Below are positions 1 to 11,285 of a stretch of DNA of 64,000 bases, piece after piece (the stretch's first letter is position 1; every line of letters starts with the position of its first letter). Source of the DNA: Owenia fusiformis (taxonomy: Eukaryota > Annelida > Polychaeta > Sabellida > Oweniidae). A program made the position numbers and the translations under genes. The stretch lies in the NCBI GenBank assembly GCA_903813345.2, contig CAIIXF020000004.1, forward strand, positions 6,217,525-6,281,524. Reading direction: 5' to 3'. The notes under the pieces are model-generated. The model searched no databases. It had not been told where the DNA came from and saw only the letters and a list, made by a program, of their open reading frames with translations.

Positions 1-2330
1 ATTGTGACATTCAGCAAAACGTCGGTGGATGGTTAAAAAATGACGTTGTAGTAATGTGTTAGTAAAGTTCGAAATTTGTGCTGGTGTGAAAAACGTAACA
101 ATGACGTTGAATTTTTACCAGTTTGGTTCATTTGCAACGTAATATAAACGGTAAAATTTAACGTTGTCGTAACGTTTTTTAAATGTGTAAAATATTTGTA
201 AGTGCAGGAAACATTACAAAGACGTTGCAGTTCTCACCAAATTGTTTCATTTGCTACGTAATATAAACGGTAAAATTTGACGTTGTCGTAACGTGTTTTA
301 AATGTGAAAGATATTTGTAAGTGTAGAAAACGTTACAAAGACGTTGTGTTCTCACCAAATTTGGTACATTTGCTACGTAATGTAAACGGTAAAATTTGAC
401 ATTGTCGTAACGTGTTTTAAACGTGAAAGATATTTGTAAGTGCAGAGAACGTTACAAAGACGTTGCACTTCTCACCAAATTGTTTCATTTGCTACGTAAT
501 ATAAACGGTAAAATTTGACGTTGTCGTAACGTGTTTTAAATGTGAAAGATATTTGTAAGTGTAGAAAACGTTACAAAGACGTTGTGTTCTCACCAAATTT
601 GGTACATTTGCTACGTAATGTAAACGGTAAAATTTGACGTTGTCGTAACGTGTTTTAAACGTGAAAGATATTTGTAAGTGCAGAGAACGTTACAAAGACG
701 TTGCACTTCTCACCAAATTGTTTCATTTGCTACGTAATATAAACGGTAAAATTTGACGTTGTCGTAACGTGTTTTAAATGTGAAAGATATTTGTAAGTGT
801 AGAAAACGTTACAAAGACGTTGTGTTCTCACCAAATTTGGTACATTTGCTACGTAATGTAAACGGTAAAATTTGACGTTGTCGTAACGTGTTTTAAACGT
901 GAAAGATATTTGTAAGTGTAAAAAACGTTACAAAGACGTTGCTCTTCTCACCAAATTGTTTCATTTGCTACGTAATATAAACGGTAAAATTTAACGTTGT
1001 CGTAACGTTTTTTAAATGTGTAAAATATTTGTAAGTGCAGGAAACATTACAAAGACGTTGCAGTTCTCACCAAATTGTTTCATTTGCTACGTAATATAAA
1101 TGGTAAAATTTGACGTTGTCGTAACGTGTTTTAAATGTGAAAGATATTTGTAAGTGTAGAAAACGTTACAAAGACGTTGTGTTCTCACTAAATTTGGTAC
1201 ATTTGCTACGTAATGTAAACGGTAAAATTTGACGTTGTCGTAACGTGTTTTAAACGTGAAAGATATTTGTAAGTGTAGAAAACGTTACAAAGACGTTGCA
1301 CTTCTCACCAAATTGTTTCATTTGCTACGTAATATAAACGGTAAAATTTGATGTTGTCGTTACGTGTTCTAAATGTGAAAGATATTGGTAAGTGTAAAAA
1401 ACGTTACAAAGACGTTGTGTTCTCACCAAATTTGGTACATTTGCTACGTAATGTAAACGGTAAAATTTGACGTTGTCGTAACGTGTTTTAAATGTGAAAG
1501 ATATTTGTAAGTGTAGAAAACGTTACAAAGACGTTGCACTTCTCACCAAATTGTTTCATTTGCTACGTAATATAAACGGTAAAATTTGATGTCGTCGTAA
1601 CGTGTTCTAAATGTGAAAGATATTTGTAAGTGTAAAAAACGTTACAAAGACGTTGCGTTCTCACCAAATTTGGTACATTTGCTACGTAATGTAAACGGTA
1701 AAATTTGACGTTGTCGTAACGTACGTGTTTTAAATGTGAAAGATATTTGTAAGTGTAGAAAACGTTACAAAGACGTTGCAGTTCTCACCAAATTGTTACA
1801 TTTGCTACGTAATATAAACAGTAAAATTTGACGTTGTCTTTACGTGTTTTAAATGTGAAAGATAATTGTAAGTCTAGGAAACGTTACAAAGTCCTTGTTT
1901 TCCCACCAAATTGGTTCATTTGCCACGTAGTGAAAATGGCTAATTGTAACGTTGTCAAAACATGGTTTGAATGTGAAAAATATTTGTAATTGTAACACAC
2001 GTTACAAAGACGTCATTTTCTGACCAAAATGGTTCATTTTCAACGTAGTGCAAACGGTTAATTTCAACGTTGTCGAAACGTGTTTTCAATTGAAATGTAA
2101 AAAAATATTTGTAAGTGCAGGAAACGTTACAAAAAGACGCTATGTCCTCACGAAATTGGTTTATTTGCAACGTTGTCGAAACAGTTAATTTTGACGTTGA
2201 CGAAACGGGGTTTAAACGTGAAAAATACATATACATGTATGTGAAAAAGAACGTGACAAAGACGTTGTGGTCTCAACAAATTCGTTTAATTTGTGACGTG
2301 AAGTAAATGTTAAATATATAACGAATATAC
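1..2330. repeat. 119-bp ACGT-rich tandem array
   Basis: About 19 head-to-tail units with a 119-bp period, seen from the recurring motif aaacggtaaaattt at 146, 265, 384 and 503. Two unit subtypes alternate for much of the array, one with ccaaattgtttcatttg and 'cgtaatataaac', the other with ccaaatttggtacatttg and 'cgtaatgtaaac', giving a higher-order period near 238 bp. Units diverge progressively towards the right end. CpG is common here and mostly sits in ACGT. The left edge lies outside the window. No coding potential. Confidence 0.93.
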
Positions 2331-2711
2331 ATGTATGCCTCGAGTTGTGGTAACTTTAAATACTGATCGGTGGAGGCACAGGCATATGTTGGCTCACACA
2401 GATGAACTTAACGTGGTAATTGAGAGTGAGAGTGGAAATATGATGTAAAGAAAACGTTTCTCCGACGTTGTAATTTTGCCATGGGTTATTGCTGACAAAA
2501 GTCTGACGTTCTGTCCCGGGGGGTTCATTCCAATATACCTCTTAATACCTATGTGCCGCGCCAAAGACCCCCTTTTTGAGCAATTTTTCCATGTCAATTT
2601 CCTCTCAAAATTGGAACTTTCCATGTATTATTCCTCTCAGAGTTATAAAATTCCATATTTTCTTCCTCTGAACTTCATAGATGTCCATGTCGACTTCCTC
2701 TGGAGCTTGCC
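2331..2711. other. Unassigned spacer
   Basis: Spacer between the array and the MITE pair. Short open frames exist on both strands but none resembles a known protein, and I see no exon signals. Confidence 0.4.
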
Positions 2712-3045
2712 GGTGTGAAAGGAATTATGGTCCCCCGGGGATTATGGTCCCCCTTCTTAACGGCCCTTACTGGCCCTGATTGTGTATAAGATAATAAAGG
2801 AAGAGTTGTAATTAGGTCACCATATAAATCATAGAGATGAGGACCATATATTGATAGGACCTCCTACCCTTTTACACCGGTGTAAAAGAAATTATGGTCC
2901 CCTGGGGATTATGGTCCCCTTTCTTAAAGGCCCTTACTGGCCCTGATTGTGGATACGATAATAAGGGAGAGTTGTATTTAGGTCACCATATAAATCAATG
3001 GAAAGTAGGACCATAATTTGATAGGACCTCCTACCCTTTTACACC
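2712..3045. mobile_element. Two abutting MITE copies with GGTGTAAAAG ends
   Basis: Two 167-bp copies (2712-2878 and 2879-3045) lie head to tail with no spacer. Each starts ggtgt(a/g)aaag and ends cttttacacc, so each has about 10-bp terminal inverted repeats. Subterminal 'attatggtccc' and its inverse also recur. No transposase; non-autonomous. Confidence 0.75.
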
Positions 3046-3603
3046 TGGACTAAAGTTTGCGAATTATCGGTAAATTGACTAAAACTCCACTCTTCCGGCG
3101 ATTTGTCAGACCTCGGGACAAAAATTTTAGTCCCTTTCAACAAGGGCGAGCGTTACAAACGGAAAGTACATCGTTCGCAAATTTGATGTATTTCTCGTTC
3201 GGCTTTTTATCGTATTCTGTTCTATCAACCAATAGAAATAGAGGAATTCCCGCGTCGAAATCAACATGGAGGACAGTTCCAAGTTCAAGAATATTGCTGC
3301 TTAAAAGCAACTTTGGAGCCGTACTGCCAGCTTTCGAAGGTAAGAATGATGCATGCATGTTACACAATCACCAAAGGTTAAAATGAAAGCATTCCATGGC
3401 CGGTACTTGCAGCGAGAACACAAATAATCTCATGTGAAAGTTGGGATCGTTTCAATTTTCAAAATTTATTTTTTGTCAGTTGAAATTAGACTTTTGAATA
3501 TTCTGATATTTGAATCGATGTTATTGATTTTCAATTTCATCACGATTTTCAATCATAATTCCTGGTTCATAATTTTCGTTAGGTCAATTACAAGGGGTCC
3601 AGG
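3046..3603. other. Non-repeat stretch, possible 5' exon
   Basis: A somewhat more GC- and CpG-rich stretch (about 3050-3350) with a CCAAT-like 'caaccaatagaaat' near 3228, an ATG in good context at about 3267, and a donor-like 'cgaag|gtaagaatg' near 3340. It could be the first exon of a plus-strand gene, but no downstream exon is recognisable, so I do not call a gene. Confidence 0.2.
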
Positions 3604-4279
3604 GGTCAATTAACCCACAGTCAGCACTATCAATGGTATATTCTAAAAATATAGGGAATAGGCCTAGTATATAGAGACTAAAAGTCCAAAAGGCTTTTGT
3701 GACAATATTTCCCGGAAGTGTTATATTTCCATTTATCCTTCAAACTGTGACATTTATGCTAATAACTCGACATGTATATGATTCTTACATACCCAATACG
3801 ATCAAAAACGTTACTAACATACCAAATGAAAGGTGATTTCCTGGTCAAACTTGCAAAAGTTTGTCCAAATTCGCACTTGAACCGAATATTTACCGGAAGT
3901 GTTTATATTTCCATTTAGGTGTCACTACGCTAAATCATTGAAAAATATTGAAAAAATCACAAAATTCAAGTTTGGGATACATATCGCCATTTTCGAACGA
4001 ATTAGCCCATACAAAAACTATATTTCTGCGTTCCCCTATACATAACCTTCATCTTGACCATACATTTAACATAGGGTTTGCGTCTCGATTTTTAAATATC
4101 ACTACGCCAACATAGGGACTCATTTTTAGGTAAAATCCCTGCTTCACCGATGAAAATTAATGAATAAAGTAGTTCCAGTTTATGGCACTATATTTTTGCT
4201 ATTTCTTTCTAAAATGGCACATTTAGAAAGTAATTGGCCTCAGCTTTACATACATACCTCAAATGGCCACAACGCATAT

Positions 4280-5015
4280 ACTTAAGGTGCTATGGAAGTT
4301 AACAGGAAATGACAAAACAGGAAGTGATTTTTTTGTATTTTTAGACATTTTTTGAACAAAGATAACAGAGTCCTGTTTTCACCTCCAGTCAATTCAACTA
4401 GTTCCAAATACCATTTACAGGTCCAGGATCACAATGTTCATGGTCAGAATGACCCTAAACATGATGAAGTAACCTTTTCCGCCCTATGAAAATGTGACTG
4501 AAAAATAGCTAAAAGTAGGTGCTCAGGAAAGGTCAATGAACAGAATCTTGTGATTTTTTCAGTAAATGTGTCCAATGTATTGCTCTAAATGATACAATCT
4601 TTGAAAATTTGATATCATTCATAGAAAAAGAAAAAATGAAAAAACTGATTTGAAAAGCAATCTATTTTCCTTTTTATGACCGCCATTTTTGTTTAAGACA
4701 ATTTTCTAAAATTTCAAAGATTGTATCAGTTAGAGCATTATATTGGGCACATTTTCTGACCTTCCCTAGCTCCTACTTTTAGCTTTTTTTCAGTCACACT
4801 TCCAAAAGGCTAAAAAGGTTATTTCATCATGTTTAGGGTCATTTTGACCATGCACATTGTGATCCTGGTCATGTAAATGATATGTGGAAATAGTTAAATT
4901 GACTGGAGGTCAAACCAGAACTCTGTTATCTTTGTTCAAAAAATGTCTAAAAATGCAAAAAAAAATTTCACTTCCTGTTTCGTCATTTCCTGTTAACTTC
5001 CATAGTACCTTAAAC
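4280..5015. repeat. Long imperfect inverted repeat (hairpin)
   Basis: The left arm (about 4283-4620) reads back inverted in the right arm (about 4680-5013). For example, ctatggaagttaacaggaa pairs with ttcctgttaacttccatag, and agctaaaagtagg pairs with cctacttttagct. Arms are about 340 bp with a short loop. It lies inside the composite element and codes for nothing recognisable. Confidence 0.8.
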
Positions 5016-5329
5016 CACAGACAACAAAAATATCAAAAATTGGGGGAAGGTTTATCACTTCAATTTTTTGCAAGCCTTGGTCAAAGTAAAGCTATGAAAA
5101 AAGCACTCATTTTCACTTTAGAATCACCTATTATCGCCCAAATGGCTATATGTTGTCCAGGTCGCCATGTTAAAAGTAGAATTAGAATGCTCTTCAGACA
5201 ATGTTTGATAGCTTTCCTTTATCACGGCACAAAGATCTTTGCACTGGTATGCCCATTTCCATGAGATAATGCACGTGACCCACCATGGTTTGGGACCATT
5301 ATTTTTTAAACATTGGATTGAAATGATGT

Positions 5330-5930
5330 AATTTATATAAATGATATTGTTAAAGATGGAATGTTATGTTCATATAATGTCATAGTTCAAAAAGTACAGC
5401 GCAATGGACAAACCATGCTGCAGTATAATATTTTAAAAGCATGTGTTAAACAAGAGTTAATTACAAAGTATGGAGATGAAGAGAATAATAACAACTTGAG
5501 ATTTGTAAATAGAGAATTATGTAAATCAGATTCAAAGTATATACGATCAGAGTTAGTGTTGGCAAGAAAATGTGATATTAAATATGATAATACATTGATA
5601 AGTAAGGATGTGTGGAACACACTTTTTAATTGTACAAAAGATAATAAGCTCAAAATTATCCAATGGAAGATTATCCATAAAATTTATCCAAGTGGCAAAT
5701 ATCTAAAACAGTGTAAAATATAAGATTCAGATAAATGTAAATATTGTGATAATGAAATTGATGATGATATGCACTATTTTGTGAAGTGTAAAGAAGTTTT
5801 AAATATTTGGAACACCTGTGATTGTAATTGTCTCAGTGATAAACAAAAACTTGGTATTGAAAATTTCGCACAAGAAAAATATTTTAAAAGTGTGATTATA
5901 AAAAGCTATCCATATGTTTAAATGTGATCT
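5330..5930 (+). pseudogene. LINE reverse-transcriptase C-terminal fragment
   Basis: An open frame from 5361 to 5723 continues in the same frame past one stop (5721-5723) to about 5920. It ends in a zinc-ribbon-like motif of non-LTR retrotransposon C-termini: KCKYC, then DDDMHYFVKC, then KEVLNIW (C-x2-C ... H-x3-C). The upstream part (IIQWKIIHKIYPSGKYL) matches the conserved segment before that motif. Only the 3' end of ORF2 is present (5'-truncated), followed by an AT-rich 3' UTR to about 6066. Inactive relic. Confidence 0.75.
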
Positions 5931-6283
5931 GCTGAATGAGCAGGAAACTTTGAAAATGATATGTAATAGGGAAAAATCATTTTACAACATGTAACCTTTA
6001 TATGTAAATGTATTAATTGTACTGTATATATGTTTTTGATTTGAAATATAGTTTTTTGATAAAAAAAATGGTGGGTTTGGGTGCTTTTTGCTCCCATTTT
6101 TTACCCCATTTCTACGGTTGCCATGGCAACTATTAGGCTTTGGTAACCATGCCAACTTGATTTTTGAAGGACATCCACCTGATAGTAGTTTGGCCAGGTT
6201 TGATGGAAAATGGGCCTGGTTTGATATGCTGGCAGTGAGGCTGATTGTGGCAAGTAGTGAAACGGCAAAACAATGGTGGAGTC

Positions 6284-6510
6284 TTGTACTATAATTTTAA
6301 AATAGAGCTCTCCAAGAGAAATATTGTCATGTAATGCAACAGGTAACTTATGTAAACAAATTTTTAAATTGATGTAATCTTTTTTGAATTATCTGTAATA
6401 AAAAAAGAATTTTAAATATAAAAAAGGAATGCAATACAAAGAGAGAATTGTATAATAATCACAAACTTTTAATAAATACATGTTGGTATAAAGTTAAAAA
6501 AAAAAAAAAA
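6284..6510 (+). mobile_element. Short LINE 3' tail with 9-bp target-site duplication
   Basis: A 227-bp insert ending in a 14-base A run is flanked by the direct repeat ggtggagtc (6275-6283 and 6511-6519). This fits target-primed retrotransposition of a strongly 5'-truncated element. No coding sequence. Confidence 0.75.
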
Positions 6511-6849
6511 GGTGGAGTCATACCATACGATTTTACACAGGACGCAGTTGTGAAACAAAATGGCAAAAAGCTTTTGAACTTTTAGGATTATATCTAAAGG
6601 TAGAGTATACCATTGATAGTGCTGACTTTGAATTAACCATCAGCGACTTTCAAGTCAGATCCGGTCCCTGGGATCTGGCGCAGAGGTGTTGATTGGATGG
6701 TGAAGTGTTTATGGCAAATGGTTTATGCAGTTATCTTAATCTTGATGGTGATCTCTGTTAGATCTACCTCTTTCAAAGAATAGACATTGCCCGGGGAGTC
6801 AGTGATTGCCATCTTTAGCCTGATAGATAATCATGATGGCAGAAATACA

Positions 6850-7125
6850 GAAATACACAAACATGTATCAGTTTCATATGCTTTAGAAAATGTACATGTT
6901 TGCGAACAAATAGTTCAGAAGACAATAAAATCGTCGATTTAATTCCTCACTTAAGTTACATAAACGGTTTTTCGAAAAACAGTTAAGATCTGCACTTTTA
7001 ACCCGAACCGTTTGTGTAACTTAAGTGAGGAATTAAATCGATGATTCTGTTGTCTTCTGAGCTATGCCTATTTTTCGCAAACATGTTCATTTTCTAAAAC
7101 ATATGATGCTGATACATGTTTGTGA
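6850..7125. repeat. Foldback with 115-bp arms
   Basis: The left arm (about 6855-6970) is matched in reverse by 7005-7120. For example, aattcctcacttaagttaca pairs with tgtaacttaagtgaggaatt, and acatgtttgcgaa pairs with ttcgcaaacatgt. The loop is about 35 bp. Likely a MITE or foldback element. Confidence 0.8.
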
Positions 7126-7506
7126 GAAAAAATGTTGTGGGGATTCTGCCTACAATGCGTGAAATAAGGAAAAAAGAAAAATCGTACCTTCGACGTTCCG
7201 ACATTTTGTTACCAAAATGAACCGTTTCGGTAACCAGTGTAATCGAGCGGATCACCAGTGAATAGATAGCATACTATATTTAGGGAGTTCTTTAATTTTT
7301 TTGAAAATAACATGGCAGAGAAGCATTGAAATATGAGGTCACAGATATGATAGCTAAACTACAAAACAAACTAAAATAAACAAAAGTAAGAACATGTATA
7401 AATGTTTCTATTTTTACATGTTCTGTTTCAATGTGGTCCTTTAATTGCTTATTTTTTAGATTCAGAGAAGTTCCAAACATTCAAAATTTTACTGTAATCT
7501 CATCTA

Positions 7507-7665
7507 CTCTACGACCCCCACTTAAATTTGTAAAAAACATAAGTGGGGGTAACCAAACTCGTCTGGCCCTGTTATCCACTCCCTGATTCTGAGATGTCGT
7601 AGACCAACAACGTCAGGCGTAGATAACTGGGCCATACGGGTTTTTGTTAAAGTGGGGGTAGAATG
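7507..7665. repeat. Small inverted repeat with CCCCCAC ends
   Basis: The left part includes gggggtaaccaaactcgtc and ctggccctgttatc. The right part carries gataactgggccatacgggt and agtgggggta in inverse order. It folds into a hairpin; non-coding. Confidence 0.55.
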
Positions 7666-8174
7666 CGATAAATCGCATGATGTATGGTCTCTCTAAAATT
7701 CTCTTATTTTTAACATGGGAAATCGTCACTTCAGCAAATTCACATGTCATTTATTTATGTTCCAAAATTCACCCTATGCAGACAGAGCCTGTGGGAAATA
7801 TTGGGTGCGGAGCAAATGAGCGGAGGGTGCTGAGCTAACGGTCATTTTTGAAAAAATTCTTTCAAAATCATGCAGTTTTCACCATTTTGAGCACTTCTCA
7901 AGTGATTTTGTCCATATTTGGGCCAAAATTGTCAAATGTGAACCCCCCCTGGAAATTTTTGAAAAATGAACCCCCCTTGGCAAATCCTGGCTACGGGCCT
8001 GATTATTGATATTTATATTTTTTAATCGAAATGGTGTTTGTTATAAGCACATGCCTTTTAACAATTGATAGAGACTGAAAAGTGTATTTCATCTTCAGCA
8101 AATCTGAAATTAAGCTTTGTTTTTATTGATCGAATTCAATGAAAGTTAATTTCTTTTAAGTTAAGTTAACTTTT
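7666..8174. other. No gene seen; right end of an unidentified repeat
   Basis: The part up to about 8000 ends in 'aaccccccctgg ... aatcctggctacgggcctg', which looks like one end of a 'ggctacgcc'-type repeat without its partner. The remainder is plain AT-rich sequence. Confidence 0.3.
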
Positions 8175-8845
8175 ATCAGCCTTTAAAAAAACTACTATTG
8201 TCATCTGTTTTTCCATCTTAGTGTACAATAGTTCTCTACTCTGTTTTCAGAAGTAGGAGATGAACCAGATTTTTGTAGCTTTCATCCATGATAACCCTGA
8301 GACCTTGTTGGTTGTGTTTAGATGATGGTGTTTCATACTAATCAGGTATATTATTTCATCGTTTGATTTAATTAACTTGCATCATTTGTGGCTCTTTGCT
8401 TCAGAAAGTATTCATTTGTATTTAATGCAGTTATTATTTAACTTTCACAGTTTCACAGCAAATGAGATACTGTAAATTGCTTTAATTTGGTGCTATTTAA
8501 TTTGGCGCCCTGTGCAAATTTTAAAAGTATGACTGCTAGGCTATATAATTAAGTTCTTTTAAAAGGTTTGAACTTAATCCTGATTGACACAATGTTAAAA
8601 CATCTCAGTAGATTTACTCATCATATTCACAATTTAAAGGTCTTATCTTAATCAATACAATTTGAAATAAAAGTATAAAATAAAGTAACAGTCTTTTAAA
8701 GTACTACTATTGTCCTCTATTTTCCCATCTACCTATTCTGTTTTCAGGATTGTTGTAGCCTTCACCCATGATAACCCTGAGATGATTTTGGCTGTGTTGA
8801 GATGAGTGGTGTTATGCTAATCAGGTAGGCCTATATTATTTCTAG
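8175..8845. repeat. Imperfect direct repeat, about 170 bp, two copies
   Basis: Blocks near 8185-8355 and 8690-8845 share 'actactattgtc', 'ctctgttttcag' / 'ttctgttttcag', 'catgataaccctgaga' and 'ctaatcaggta' in the same order. This is an old local duplication or two copies of one dispersed repeat. No coding sequence. Confidence 0.6.
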
Positions 8846-10290
8846 AGGTGTCACACTGACCCGAAGTTGACCTGCCATATTTTATCTCAGAAAGTTAAGA
8901 GTCATTCTCAGGTATCTACTTTCCTACCGTTCCAACATTTCAAATTATTATCCAATAGAATATTTTAATAAATAGATCTCTAGTTAAATCATTGGATGAA
9001 GATTATGAGAGTCAACGAAGGAATGTTTTGGCTATATGATTCTACTGTAGAAATACAAAAGGATAGTACAAAAAGCTACTAGGGATCTATAAACAGATGA
9101 GCATAGGGATTGTTTTACCCCAGAGTAGTCCCAAAAAGTCTCCTGAGACAAAGATCAGATCTGGTGGAAGAAAGATTACACCCTCAGGTGCATTTTCAGA
9201 TAACCAACTAATAAAATGTTTATACTACAAGTCTCTAAAATATTTCAGACAAACTAGCAGTACAAGCAGAATGGAACATTTGACGGTTTGGAAGTTAGGC
9301 AGTCTAGAGTCCTCTGAGCTTGGGGAGTTGCGAGGAAAGTGACTTCGGTAAGTCCAGGTTAATCTATTATTCATTATAGAAGTATTTTATATATATTAAG
9401 TTTACAGCAGAATCAAATCTAGCAAGATCCTTGTCATTCTATTCTAAAAATATAAAGTGCAGACTTTACTTCAGGAATACTAGAGTATTTTACCAAAGAA
9501 TTTTACAATTATGTATTTTATTTTATATATATGGCTTCCATATTTATATTTGGAAGAATTTAAAAATTTTCCTGATTTTCGCACTTTTAATCCTCAATAA
9601 CTTACTGATACAACACATTGTAGACCTTTGAGACATATTGTATCTGAGATTGTAAAGAATAGATCGCTAGCTCAATTTTGGTTGAAAATGACACTGCAAA
9701 ATATACAGAGTGGGTATGGGTATACAGGTTACATTTCATACTTTTCAATAGATTGATTTTTTCCAGGAAAATGTCCAAAAACAAGCAGAAATGGCAATGT
9801 GTTAAATATGCAACCAGGGAAACAACGACTGAGCTGTACAAGTCATTTGAAGAAACATTTGGAAAGTGATGAGGACCAATGAGAGCTCATGCTTTCAAGG
9901 AAAAATGAACACTTAGCATAAACAATATCTGTTCCGAGAAGCAAGCCAGTTTGAATTAAATTTTTATCTCTATGACAAGTAACGGGACAGTACTTTTAAG
10001 ATTGCATAGATATAATGGCTTCATATCTGAAACATGCAATTTTTCTAGATTTATTCCCAACTTAAAATGGTCATTATTGCTTTTTGAAAATCAATACCAT
10101 GTTAACTAATAGAGCATTTGTTCAAGCTCAAATTAGAATATTTATTCATTCCCGTTCAGAAAAATAACAATATAACCCCTAAACAGTTAGGCTATAGATA
10201 ATTACATTCATAGTAAAGGGGGTGAATAGATCTGCCGAGATCTGGGCACAATCTCGGAAATGAAATATCGAAATATCATCAAAGTTAATC
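8846..10290. other. No recognisable gene
   Basis: Contains short open frames only (for example 9097-9342 plus), without similarity to anything I recognise and without paired splice signals. Confidence 0.35.
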
Positions 10291-10292
10291 CC

Positions 10293-10495
10293 ATACTTAG
10301 TAGTGTTATAGGTAAATAACATGCAGGAATATAATTGATATCTGAGTTGAGCGGGAGATATACAAGGGTTATGTACTGGGAGGTTTTGGATACAGGTTTT
10401 ATCCCAAGGGAAATATGTGTATATCCCGACGGACCGCAGGGACCAAGGGATATACACATATTTCCCGAGGGATAAACCCTGTATCCAAAACCGAC
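10293..10495. repeat. Palindromic element with 'cccgaggg' core
   Basis: Arms 10381-10427 and 10447-10492 pair (ggttttggataca with tgtatccaaaacc; gggaaatatgtgtatatccc with gggatatacacatatttccc). Flanking 'acttagtagtgttataggtaaataaca' and, further right near 10745, 'aaatcagttattaaatgctcga' recur around 38200-38395, so this belongs to a dispersed family. Confidence 0.75.
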
Positions 10496-11285
10496 CGTAC
10501 ATAACAGATGTATTTCATACCTACTGATGTTCTTGGTACGTCATATACCTTATAAAGTTCCAAAATTCAAAAATATACTTAAGATACACATTTTCTTGGT
10601 GTTTTAAAGTGGTTTTTAAGTTTCTGAGATTATCAAACTCATAAATGTGAAAATATTTTTTTTTTAAATGTGAAAAAAAATTTGGGGAAAAATGGGAAAT
10701 TTCAATGCATATTTAATTCTCATAATCTACTAAGTATAGGATAAATCAGTTATTAAATGCTCGATTTTTGATACAGTGTATATCCCTCAGTAAATACAAT
10801 ATAGTCACGATTTATTAGTTAAAATATGCCTAATTCAATTTTAAGACAAGCCAGAACGGCAAATCTCCCCTGCCCCTTAACCGTTTAGGGGTTAATAAAA
10901 TACTCAATAAAACTTATTAACGATAGGATAGATTTTTGATAGATGACATACGAGACTGTAATTATATTTAAGTTCAATTCTGTTGTCAATATTCTCTATT
11001 TGGATGCTCAAAAAAGTTCTTGTGTATTAACTCATTAATTATTGGAAAAACAATATACATTTGTTAATAAGTCAAAGCATAAGTTAGTTGTGTTTTACCT
11101 TCACATGTGAAAATGTTAGGCTTAGTGTGTTATATATAATTTTACTGAACATCGGTGTCTACATCTTCCTGTACAGGAACTTTAAATTATGTCCATGTAA
11201 TGATTCATTTAACTGGACGTTAGTCATTACTATCACTATATCTTGTTGATGGCATAATTAAGGTTACTAGAACATTCCTTGCATG
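10496..11285. other. AT-rich spacer, no gene seen
   Basis: Includes the right flank of the palindromic family (to about 10800). Otherwise low-complexity AT-rich sequence without exon signals. Confidence 0.35.

Larger units (their letters stand above)
3604..6645. mobile_element. Composite element with inverted ends, filled by nested insertions
   Basis: The sequence around 3604-3650 (core cagcactatcaatggtata) recurs inverted at about 6597-6645 (core tataccattgatagtgctg). The match continues through the flanking 'ggtcaattaacc' / 'gaattaacc', so the ends are inverted repeats of about 45 bp. Between them lie a large internal hairpin, a LINE reverse-transcriptase tail and a second LINE tail with its own target-site duplication. 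No transposase remains, and the superfamily is unknown. Confidence 0.5.

Noticed and set aside
1-2330. CRISPR-like array
   Set aside because: The whole unit is repeated with no unique spacers; a eukaryotic tandem repeat.
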